NCBI GenBank assembly: GCA_025457725.1
Contig: JALOTU010000170.1
Span: 1 to 5,804 of the forward strand
Origin: Verrucomicrobiota bacterium
Lineage (GTDB): Bacteria > Verrucomicrobiota > Verrucomicrobiia > Limisphaerales > DSYF01
Direction of reading: 5' to 3'
Length of the DNA: 5,804 nucleotides
Below, in pieces: positions 1-5,413 of the stretch. The notes beneath the pieces were generated by a model, which saw only the letters and a program-made list of their open reading frames with translations, was not told the origin of the DNA and made no database searches. Position 1 is the stretch's first letter. Each line of letters opens with the position of its first letter. The position numbers were made by a program, and so were the translations under genes.

Positions 1-15
1 CGCATGACGTATCGA

Positions 16-43
16 TATTTAGCCATTTAACGAAATATGTCAA
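16..43 (-). promoter_or_regulatory. Putative sigma70-type promoter firing leftward
   Basis: On the minus strand a perfect TTGACA (-35; positions 43 to 38) is followed after 16 bases by TAAATA (positions 21 to 16), in a short AT-rich island within GC-rich sequence. A 17-base spacing with AAATAT is also possible. Either -10 matches the consensus at only 3 of 6 positions, so the call rests mainly on the -35 and the base composition. The first minus-strand ATG downstream is at 5-3, about ten bases past the -10. If it is the start of the next gene, the transcript would have almost no leader, but only two bases of that frame remain in the window. Confidence 0.4.
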
Positions 44-82
44 GGCCGGAAAATGGCGGGAGGCCGGATGCGGGTGAGGTAG

Positions 83-101
83 GGACGGCGTGCCGCCGTC
101 C
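83..101. repeat. Perfect 8-bp inverted repeat with 3-base loop
   Basis: GGACGGCG (83-90) and CGCCGTCC (94-101) are exact reverse complements separated by TGC. The stem is all GC except for one pair. It would form a stable hairpin in RNA of either strand, but no run of T follows it on either side. It could help end or protect the hflC message or be a protein site. Chance formation in GC-rich sequence is also possible. Confidence 0.45.
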
Positions 102-119
102 GCCGCGCCGCAACAGGCG

Positions 120-168
120 CGGAACGCATGCCGGTGAGGGGGGCGTTCCGACCGCTGAACGCGGTCGG
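120..168. repeat. Two overlapping, mutually exclusive inverted repeats
   Basis: CGGAACGC (120-127) pairs with GCGTTCCG (143-150) across a 15-base loop. CCGACCGC (148-155) pairs with GCGGTCGG (161-168) across a 5-base loop. Both are perfect 8-bp stems and they share bases 148-150, so the full stems cannot form together. This lies about 100 to 150 bases past the hflC stop codon. It resembles a rearranging RNA structure or a factor-dependent termination zone. No T-tract and no leader peptide support a classical attenuator. Confidence 0.4.
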
Positions 169-270
169 GGTGGGCGCAGCGCAACCAGCCCTACCTCCGG
201 ATCGGGCAGGCGCGATCGAGTGCGGGGGAGGCAGGAACGGGCGGATCGAGCGCTGCTTGGGGGGCGAAAC

Positions 271-1233
271 TCAATCGGGGTTCTGTCGTTTGAGCAGCCG
301 GAACAGGTCGCTGTCGGTGGTCATGATGATGGTGGTGTCGTTGGTCAGGATGGTGCCGTAGGTTTCCAGCGTCTTGATCAGCTTGTAGTACTCAATGGCT
401 TCCGGACTCTGGTTGTAGGCGTTGGCGTAGACCTCCGTGGCCCGGGCATCAGCTTCGCCGGTGACCTTCTGGATGTGACGGTAGGCGGTCGATTCGATCT
501 CCTGCAGGTCCTTCTGCCGCTGGCCAAGGATCTTGGCCGCCTCGCCGGCGCCTTCGGACCGGAATCGTTCGGCGATCTGCTGTCGTTCGCTGATCATCCG
601 TTCGTAAATGCGCTGGCGGACGCTGGGGCTGTAGTTGATGCGTTTGAAGCGCAGGTCGAGCAATTCGATGCCGAACTCCGAAACCTTGGGTGCTGCATTT
701 TTGAAAATGTCCTCCTCCACCAGCATGCGTCCGCGCTTGATCGGGTAAAGCACGCTGATGCTGCCGCGGGAATCCGTGAGCACCTCGTCCACCGCCGGCA
801 CCCGGTCCTTGGTGGTGCGAATCACCTCGATCAGTTCGTGCTTGGCGATGGCATTGCGGATCTCGCTGCCGAGGATGTCATCGAGCCTCGACTGGGCGCT
901 GCGTTCGTCGCGCAGCCGCAGAAAGTACTGCACGGGATCGCTGATGCGCCAGCGTCCAAAGGCGTCGACGACGATGTAGGTCTTGTCCTTGGTGGGGATT
1001 TCATTCGGGCGCCCGTCCCAGCGCAGCACGCGTTTTTCCAGCCGGTTGACGTCCTGGATGAAGGGCGTCTTGAACTGGAGTCCGGCGTTGGTGATGGCGT
1101 TGCCGATCGGCTTGCCGAACTGGGTGATGATCACCTGTTCGGTTTCCGGAACCGTGTAGAGCGAGCTGGCGAGCACGATCAGGCCGGCGACGGCGACGGC
1201 GGCAACAACAACCAGCGAGGCGATCTTCTTCAT
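271..1233 (-). CDS. HflC, SPFH/band 7 modulator of FtsH
   Basis: This 320-residue protein is the HflC subunit of the membrane HflK-HflC complex. In studied bacteria that complex surrounds the FtsH protease and limits its access to membrane substrates. An N-terminal membrane anchor (about residues 4-25, after the basic MKK start) is followed by the SPFH domain (about 26-200), with the typical 'ETEQVIITQFGKPI' opening, 'GLQFKTPFI' and 'IVVDAFGRWRISDP'. A charged helical stretch follows (about 205-270: 'RIYERMISERQQIAERFRSEG'-like, ending in 'GEADARATEVYANAY'). The C-terminus 'SDLFRLLKRQ' matches the family's usual 'SDFFRYMK' ending. Length is close to E. coli HflC (about 334). The start overlaps the hflK stop by one base (TGATG), which implies translational coupling, and a perfect ribosome binding site supports it. 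No ftsH lies in this window, so the functional link is from family knowledge. Confidence 0.93.
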   Translation of the reverse strand: MKKIASLVVVAAVAVAGLIVLASSLYTVPETEQVIITQFGKPIGNAITNAGLQFKTPFIQDVNRLEKRVLRWDGRPNEIPTKDKTYIVVDAFGRWRISDPVQYFLRLRDERSAQSRLDDILGSEIRNAIAKHELIEVIRTTKDRVPAVDEVLTDSRGSISVLYPIKRGRMLVEEDIFKNAAPKVSEFGIELLDLRFKRINYSPSVRQRIYERMISERQQIAERFRSEGAGEAAKILGQRQKDLQEIESTAYRHIQKVTGEADARATEVYANAYNQSPEAIEYYKLIKTLETYGTILTNDTTIIMTTDSDLFRLLKRQNPD

Positions 1234-2201
1234 CAGCGGGCCTCCTCCGGGTTGAGCTGGAGCAGGGGCAGCAGGCGGCTGGCTTCCTCATCGATGACGA
1301 TCTTGCGGGTCAGCGCGGGCATGATCTGGGCCATGGCCTCGAGGTACAAGCGTTCGCGCGTGACCTCGGGTGCCTTGACGTATTCGGCAAGCAGGGCGTT
1401 GAAGCGGGCGGCATCCCCTTCGGCCTCGTTGATGCGACGGATGGCGTAGCCCTCGGCATTGCTGATTCTCTCCTGGGCCTGGCCGCGGGCGTGGGGCACG
1501 AACCGGTTGTATTCACCGTTGGCCTGATTGATCATCTTCTCCCGTTCCTGCTGGGCCTGGTTGACTTCGTTGAAGGAGGGTTGGACCGGGGGGGGCGGGT
1601 TGACGTTCTTGAGCTGCAGCTGATCGATGCCCACGCCGAGATTGTAATCCGTCACCATCTGCTTCAGACGCACCAGGGCCTCGGCCTCGATTTCCTGGCG
1701 CCCGATGGTGATGACCTCGTCCACCGTGCGGTCGCCCACCACTTCGCGCATCACCGCCTCGGAAACGTCCCGGAGGGCCTTGTCGGGATCGCGGAAATTG
1801 AAGAGATAGGCAACGGGCTCATCGATCCGGTATTGGATGATCCACTCGACGGTGGCCGCGTTCAGGTCGCCGGTGACCATGTTGCGCTCGAGTTCCTGCT
1901 CATTGTCCCGGGCGCTCTGGAACGGATTGGTGGACCCGTCCGTGCCGAAACCGAATTCCTGCTTCAACTGGCGCTTGACCGGCACTTGGTAGACCCGGTC
2001 AATGCCGAACGGCAGTTTAAATTGCAGGCCCGGGTCCACCGTTCGGGAGTATTTCCCGAAACGGAGGATAATGCCCTGATACTCCGCCTTCACGGTGAAG
2101 ATCATCGTGCCCAGGGCAATCAGCACGAGAAAGGCCGCGACGGCGGCCCCGATCACGCCGACACGGAGTGTGTAGTAAGTATTGCCAACGCGGATAACCA
2201 T
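1233..2201 (-). CDS. HflK, SPFH/band 7 partner of HflC
   Basis: The product (322 residues from this start) is the HflK subunit, which pairs with HflC in the membrane to modulate FtsH. It has one membrane segment (about residues 12-37) and an SPFH domain starting 'VKAEYQGIILRFGKY', with 'DPGLQFKLPFGID' and 'VTGDLNAATVEWIIQYRI'. The HflK hallmark follows near residue 199: 'NVNPPPPVQPSFNEVNQAQQ'. A long charged helix with 'ARGQAQERISNAEGYAIRRI' and 'KAPEVTRERLYLEAM' then aligns well with E. coli HflK. It lacks the long Gly-rich cytoplasmic extension of E. coli HflK (about 419 residues). Three starts are possible: TTG at 2240, ATG at 2216 and ATG at 2201. I chose 2201 because only it has a plausible upstream site (GGTGG, eight bases away). 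The upstream gene ends at 2261, so the two are probably co-transcribed. Confidence 0.92.
   Translation of the reverse strand: MVIRVGNTYYTLRVGVIGAAVAAFLVLIALGTMIFTVKAEYQGIILRFGKYSRTVDPGLQFKLPFGIDRVYQVPVKRQLKQEFGFGTDGSTNPFQSARDNEQELERNMVTGDLNAATVEWIIQYRIDEPVAYLFNFRDPDKALRDVSEAVMREVVGDRTVDEVITIGRQEIEAEALVRLKQMVTDYNLGVGIDQLQLKNVNPPPPVQPSFNEVNQAQQEREKMINQANGEYNRFVPHARGQAQERISNAEGYAIRRINEAEGDAARFNALLAEYVKAPEVTRERLYLEAMAQIMPALTRKIVIDEEASRLLPLLQLNPEEAR
1241..1246 (-). promoter_or_regulatory. Consensus ribosome binding site of hflC
   Basis: The minus strand reads AGGAGG at 1246 to 1241, seven bases before the hflC ATG (1233 to 1231). It lies inside the last codons of hflK. It is by far the best Shine-Dalgarno sequence in the window and fixes the hflC start. 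Having both a strong site and a TGATG overlap suggests hflC gets both coupled and independent initiation, fitting near-equal amounts of HflK and HflC. Confidence 0.8.
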
Positions 2202-2260
2202 CTCGGACCCCACCATGAAGCAACGGCCGCGTGGAGTCAACCCAGTGGCTTCGGCCGTCC

Positions 2261-3604
2261 TCAGCTGGACGGACTGCCGGTCGCGCTCGGACCTGCGTCC
2301 GGTCCCGGCCGGATGGGCATGACCAAAACCTTGTCCACGCGGTGCCGGTCCATGTCGAGGACCTCGAATACATGGCCCTGCGCTTCAAACGTCTCCCCTT
2401 CCTTGGGCAGGTGACCCAGCGTCTTCACCACAAAGCCGGCCAGGGTCTGGTAATCCCTGCCGGCCTCGTTTCCAAAGCGAATTCCCGTCAGCGCCTTTTC
2501 CAGCGGTTCCACGCCGATCATGGCGTCGATCAGCCAGGACCCGTCCGGTCGCTGCCTTGCCTCGGGTTCGGCGCGTTCATCGAGGGAGGGCATGTCGCCC
2601 ATGATGGCTTCCATGACATCATGCAGCGTGATGAGCCCCACGATGCTGCCGAACTCGTCGGTGGCCAGAGCCATGTGATTGCGGGTTTGCTTGAAAGTCT
2701 CCAGCAACCGGCTCGCCGGTTGGGTCGCCGGTACGATCAGGGGCCGGACGATCAAATCGCGCAAGCGCACCCCGGCATTGGCGGCCAGGTTGGCGTAGAT
2801 GGCCTTGACCGAGACAATGCCCACCACGTGGTCGCGGTTGCCCTCGTAGACCGGAAAGCAGGAGTGGTTGCTGACCACGATCTTGTGCCAGACGGACGCA
2901 TGCGGTTCATCCACGTTGAGCCACATGATCTTGGTGCGCGGCGTCATGATGTCCTGGACCTTCAGCAGGTCGAGATCGAGCACCCCGGCCACCATTTCGC
3001 TTTCCACCCGGTTGAACGCGCCGGCCCGAAGACCCTCCTGCATGAGCAGCTTGACCTCGTCATCCGAGATGGCGCCCCCTCGTTCGGGTCGCATCGGGAG
3101 CAGTTTCAGGAGCGCATCGGTGGAAACTGTCAGGCAGGTCACCACCGGTCCGGCCAGTTTCGCCAGGCGGTGCATGGGGCGGGCCATGACCATGGCCACA
3201 CGTTCCGGGCTGGACATCCCGATGCGCTTCGGGACGAGTTCACCGATCACCAGAGACAGGTAGGTGATGGAAAGCACCACGGCGGCCAGGCCGAGCACCT
3301 GGCTGTAAGGGGCGAGGGGCGGGAGGGTTGCGATGGACTTGCTGATGGCGCTGGCGAGGGTTGCGCCGCCGAATGCGCCGGCGAGGATTCCGACCAGGGT
3401 GATCCCGATCTGCACGGTGGAGAGGAAGCGGGTGGGGGATTCGGTGAGGGCCAGCGCCCGGGCGGCGCTCCGGCTGCCTTCCTCCGACAGCCGCTTCAGC
3501 CGGGATCGGCGCGACGAGACGACGGCGATTTCGGTCATGGCCAGGATCCCGTTCAGAAACAGCAGGGCCAGGATCACAATTATTTCCAGGAGGATGGCGC
3601 TCAT
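2261..3604 (-). CDS. CNNM/CorC-family membrane protein with CBS domains (hemolysin C-like)
   Basis: This 447-residue protein has the three-part layout of the family: an N-terminal DUF21/CNNM membrane domain (about 1-175), a CBS pair (about 213-340) and a CorC_HlyC domain (about 352-432). Hydrophobic segments lie near 4-28, 62-88 and 100-122, with a weaker one near 148-168. Family signatures include 'LNGILAMTEIAVVSSRRSRL', 'GELVPKRIG' (121-129), 'VQDIMTPRTKI' opening the first CBS, and 'NHMALATDEFGSIVGLITLH' in the second. Relatives are linked to Mg2+ (some to Na+ or Co2+) export or homeostasis, with the CBS pair binding adenine nucleotides. 'Hemolysin' is a historical label. I chose the ATG at 3604 because the protein then begins directly with the membrane segment. 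The open frame extends to 3730, but that extension has no family character and crosses the divergent promoter. A short AGGA lies only three bases before the ATG. It is the first gene of the leftward cluster with hflK and hflC. The ion specificity is unknown. Confidence 0.88.
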   Translation of the reverse strand: MSAILLEIIVILALLFLNGILAMTEIAVVSSRRSRLKRLSEEGSRSAARALALTESPTRFLSTVQIGITLVGILAGAFGGATLASAISKSIATLPPLAPYSQVLGLAAVVLSITYLSLVIGELVPKRIGMSSPERVAMVMARPMHRLAKLAGPVVTCLTVSTDALLKLLPMRPERGGAISDDEVKLLMQEGLRAGAFNRVESEMVAGVLDLDLLKVQDIMTPRTKIMWLNVDEPHASVWHKIVVSNHSCFPVYEGNRDHVVGIVSVKAIYANLAANAGVRLRDLIVRPLIVPATQPASRLLETFKQTRNHMALATDEFGSIVGLITLHDVMEAIMGDMPSLDERAEPEARQRPDGSWLIDAMIGVEPLEKALTGIRFGNEAGRDYQTLAGFVVKTLGHLPKEGETFEAQGHVFEVLDMDRHRVDKVLVMPIRPGPDAGPSATGSPSS

Positions 3605-3644
3605 AATTCCTGCGTCCGACTGTAAGCCCGAAACCCGTCGGGAT

Positions 3645-3673
3645 GCCAGCCGGGAGTGGGCTTGGGCCAGCCG
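3645..3673. repeat. 8-bp direct repeat two helical turns apart, upstream of the -35
   Basis: GCCAGCCG occurs at 3645-3652 and again at 3666-3673, start to start 21 bases. The second copy directly abuts the TTGACT -35 box. The spacing places both copies on the same face of the helix, the geometry of an activator or repressor site. The repeat is short and GC-rich, so coincidence cannot be excluded. Confidence 0.35.
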
Positions 3674-3702
3674 TTGACTTGGTTTGGCATGGAACCTAGA
3701 CT
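3674..3702 (+). promoter_or_regulatory. Sigma70-type promoter of the synthase-sigma operon
   Basis: TTGACT (3674-3679) and TAGACT (3697-3702) are separated by exactly 17 bases. They match consensus at 5 of 6 and 4 of 6 positions. Transcription would begin around 3708-3711, right at the ATG at 3711, giving a leaderless or nearly leaderless message. This argues against the in-frame ATG at 3684, which lies between the two boxes. Confidence 0.6.
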
Positions 3703-3710
3703 TGAGAAGC

Positions 3711-4760
3711 ATGTTTATTGCAGACTCCAAGCCGGTTCACCACCGGACGATTCCCCTTGCGACTGATGTCTCCCTGGAGTCATGGGAGCATTTGATATTG
3801 CCGGTGGAGTCGTTTCTCGAGTCTGTCTCCGGAAAACTGGCCGCCCAGGTCGACGCCTTTGACCCTGCCCTTGCGGAATACGCGGACTACGCCCTCAAGG
3901 GCCACGGCAAGCACCTTCGACCGGCCCTCGTCGCGCTCAGCGCCGAAGCCTTGGGGGAGATCGGCGAATCCCATGTGATGGCGGCGGTGGTCATTGAGAT
4001 GGTGCACCTGGCGACGCTGGTGCATGACGATGTGATGGATGAGGCCGAAATCCGGCGCGCGAAGCCGACGCTTGCGAGCAAGTGGGGCAACGAGACCGCC
4101 GTGCTTTTTGGCGATTGCCTGTTTGCGGAGGCGCTGCGTCTGGCCGCCAGTTTTCCAACGCCGGAGGTGTGTCGCGCGGTGGCCTCGGCCACCAACACCG
4201 TGTGCGCCGGGGAGATCTTGCAGACCCGCAGCCGGGGGAATTTTGAGCTGAGCCTCGAGAGCTATCTCCAAATCATCGATATGAAGACGGCGGAGCTGTT
4301 TGCCCTCTCGTGCGATCTGGCGGCCTTTCTGACCCGGACCTCGGAACCGGACCGCGCGGCGTTGAAGCGGTTTGGACGGGCGTTTGGCGTGGCCTACCAG
4401 GTGTTCGACGATTGCCAGGATGTATTCGGGTCCGAAGCCAAAGCCGGCAAATCGCTCGGCACCGATCTGGCCAAAGGCAAAATGACCCTTCCGATGATCG
4501 AGCTGCGCCGGCGGGTGTCCAACGGGGATTTGATCAAGCTGGAACGGTTGTTCCGGCAGGGGGGTGTTGCCGGCCCGGCGGACCTTCGGCGATTGCTGGT
4601 CCGCCACGACATCCTCAAGGTCTGTGCGGAGGTCATCTGCTCCCGGCTCGAGGAGGCGCGGCGCGCGCTGGGAAGTCTCAGGGTCAATGACAAGGTCGAC
4701 CGGCTGGACGGCTGCACCCGGTTTCTGGAACACCAACTCGAGTCCCTGGGGCAGGCCTGA
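3711..4760 (+). CDS. Polyprenyl diphosphate synthase (long-chain trans type)
   Basis: This 349-residue enzyme condenses isopentenyl diphosphate units onto an allylic diphosphate to make an all-trans polyprenyl diphosphate, usually the quinone side-chain precursor. Both Asp-rich motifs are present: DDVMD at 106-110 and DDCQD at 233-237, the latter within 'YQVFDDCQDVFG'. 'GHGKHLRP' (64-71) stands where most relatives have GGGKRxRP; the Lys and final Arg remain, while the first Arg is His. 'MKTAELF' (191-197) and 'GKSLGTDLAKGKMTLP' (246-261) are typical. The residue five before the first motif is Ala, which in this family fits long products (about C30 or more) rather than the C15/C20 enzymes with an aromatic there. 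Product length is inferred, so the symbol denotes the class. I chose the ATG at 3711 because the ATG at 3684 lies inside the promoter. The first 35 or so residues do not look conserved, so a later start is possible. The sigma gene follows after 14 bases. Confidence 0.9.
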   Translation: MFIADSKPVHHRTIPLATDVSLESWEHLILPVESFLESVSGKLAAQVDAFDPALAEYADYALKGHGKHLRPALVALSAEALGEIGESHVMAAVVIEMVHLATLVHDDVMDEAEIRRAKPTLASKWGNETAVLFGDCLFAEALRLAASFPTPEVCRAVASATNTVCAGEILQTRSRGNFELSLESYLQIIDMKTAELFALSCDLAAFLTRTSEPDRAALKRFGRAFGVAYQVFDDCQDVFGSEAKAGKSLGTDLAKGKMTLPMIELRRRVSNGDLIKLERLFRQGGVAGPADLRRLLVRHDILKVCAEVICSRLEEARRALGSLRVNDKVDRLDGCTRFLEHQLESLGQA

Positions 4761-4774
4761 TCCAATTCATTGCC

Positions 4775-5413
4775 ATGGGAGAAGCCGCGCAGAAACTTTC
4801 CACGATCAAGGCCGCGCCATCGCCAGCACCACCGGAGGACCCCCGCGGGCAGGAAGTCGACCTGGTTCGCGCCGCTACCGCCGGGGATCTGCGCGCCTAC
4901 GACCAGCTCGTGCAGCGCTGCCAGGAGCGGATCTACGCCACCATCTATCACATGACGTCCAACCACGAGGACGCCAACGACCTTGCCCAGGAGACCTTCA
5001 TCAAGGCGTATCAATCCCTGAAATCCTTCCGCGGCGGATCCAGCTTCTACACCTGGGTCTACCGCATCGCCGTCAACAAGACCATCAACTTCCTGAAGCA
5101 GAGGAACAAACGGGTGCAGCTGAGCCTCAACGACCTGGATGCCAACGTGGAAGGCAATCCCGACCTGGTGGCCTTGATCTCGGAGGACACCCCCCAACGC
5201 GACGCCCAGTTGTCCGAGTTGCAGGAAAAGTTGAACGAAGCACTGATGCGGCTGTCAGAAGAACATAGATTGGCCGTGGTCCTGCACGATATCCAGGACC
5301 TGCCGCACGACGAAATCGCAAAGATCATGGACTGCAATGTTGGTACGGTTCGATCGCGTTTGTTCTATGCCCGGCAACAGTTGCAGGGTCTCCTGGCAGA
5401 TTACCTGAAATGA
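4775..5413 (+). CDS. ECF (RpoE-like) RNA polymerase sigma factor
   Basis: This 212-residue protein is a group 4 (extracytoplasmic function) sigma factor, which directs RNA polymerase to a stress or envelope regulon. Region 2 spans about 28-112, with the core-binding 'DANDLAQETFIKAYQSL' (66-82) and the promoter-melting and -10 recognition part 'FYTWVYRIAVNKTINFLKQR' (91-110). Region 4 spans about 150-208, with the helix-turn-helix 'LPHDEIAKIMDCNVGTVRSR' (176-195) that should read the -35. The linker between them (about 113-149) is rather long and acidic, with 'NDLDANVEGNPDLVALISED'. An Ala/Pro-rich tail of about 25 residues precedes region 2. No clear Shine-Dalgarno sequence precedes the ATG. 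Being 14 bases past the synthase stop, it is probably translated from the same message. The next gene overlaps its stop codon, the usual position for a regulator of the sigma factor. Confidence 0.93.
   Translation: MGEAAQKLSTIKAAPSPAPPEDPRGQEVDLVRAATAGDLRAYDQLVQRCQERIYATIYHMTSNHEDANDLAQETFIKAYQSLKSFRGGSSFYTWVYRIAVNKTINFLKQRNKRVQLSLNDLDANVEGNPDLVALISEDTPQRDAQLSELQEKLNEALMRLSEEHRLAVVLHDIQDLPHDEIAKIMDCNVGTVRSRLFYARQQLQGLLADYLK

Larger units (their letters stand above)
1..270. other. Non-coding region left of hflC
   Basis: No convincing coding sequence is visible here. The open frames crossing it on the plus strand run on antisense through hflC and give low-complexity Arg/Gly/Pro-rich translations, so I treat them as shadows. 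The stretch holds the 3' flank of hflC, at least two GC-rich inverted repeats (83-101 and 120-168), and an AT-rich leftward promoter-like segment at its left end. No stem is followed by a T-tract on the hflC sense strand, so I cannot point to a standard intrinsic terminator for the leftward cluster. Confidence 0.6.
3605..3710. other. Divergent intergenic region between the two gene clusters
   Basis: These 106 bases separate the leftward CNNM-hflKC cluster from the rightward synthase-sigma cluster, and so should hold promoters for both. The rightward one is clear (3674-3702). For the leftward cluster I see only a weak -10-like TACAGT on the minus strand (3624 to 3619) with no good -35. The region also has an 8-bp direct repeat (3645-3652 and 3666-3673) and a small 5-bp stem (3627-3631 with 3638-3642) that would fall near the start of the leftward transcript. 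Confidence 0.7.

Noticed and set aside
214..250. Direct repeat GATCGAG at 214-220 and 244-250
   Set aside because: A 7-base repeat in a GC-rich stretch with no other pattern is likely chance.
37..1449. Long plus-strand open frame (470 codons) antisense to hflC and hflK
   Set aside because: Its translation is an unstructured Gly/Asp/Arg-rich shadow of the two clear SPFH genes in GC-rich DNA, with no recognisable domain and no ribosome binding site.
3619..3624. TACAGT on the minus strand as the -10 box of the leftward cluster
   Set aside because: No acceptable -35 lies 16-18 bases upstream, so I do not call it as a promoter.
2231..3625. Plus-strand open frame (464 codons) antisense to the CNNM gene, and a similar one at 1491-2414
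   Set aside because: Both are rich in His/Gly/Asp and lack family motifs. The opposite strand encodes unmistakable CNNM and HflK proteins.
3691..3717. GGAACC at 3691-3696 as an ECF-type -35 for autoregulation by the downstream sigma factor
   Set aside because: No ECF-like -10 sits at the right distance, and transcription would start inside the coding sequence. The overlapping TTGACT/TAGACT pair explains the site better.
3605..3730. N-terminal extension of 42 codons for the CNNM protein
   Set aside because: It is basic and unlike any family N-terminus. It would overlap the divergent gene and its promoter, while the ATG at 3604 begins directly with the first membrane segment.
3780..4736. Minus-strand open frame (318 codons) antisense to the polyprenyl synthase
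   Set aside because: It mirrors the codon structure of a gene with all catalytic motifs intact. Its translation shows no domain.
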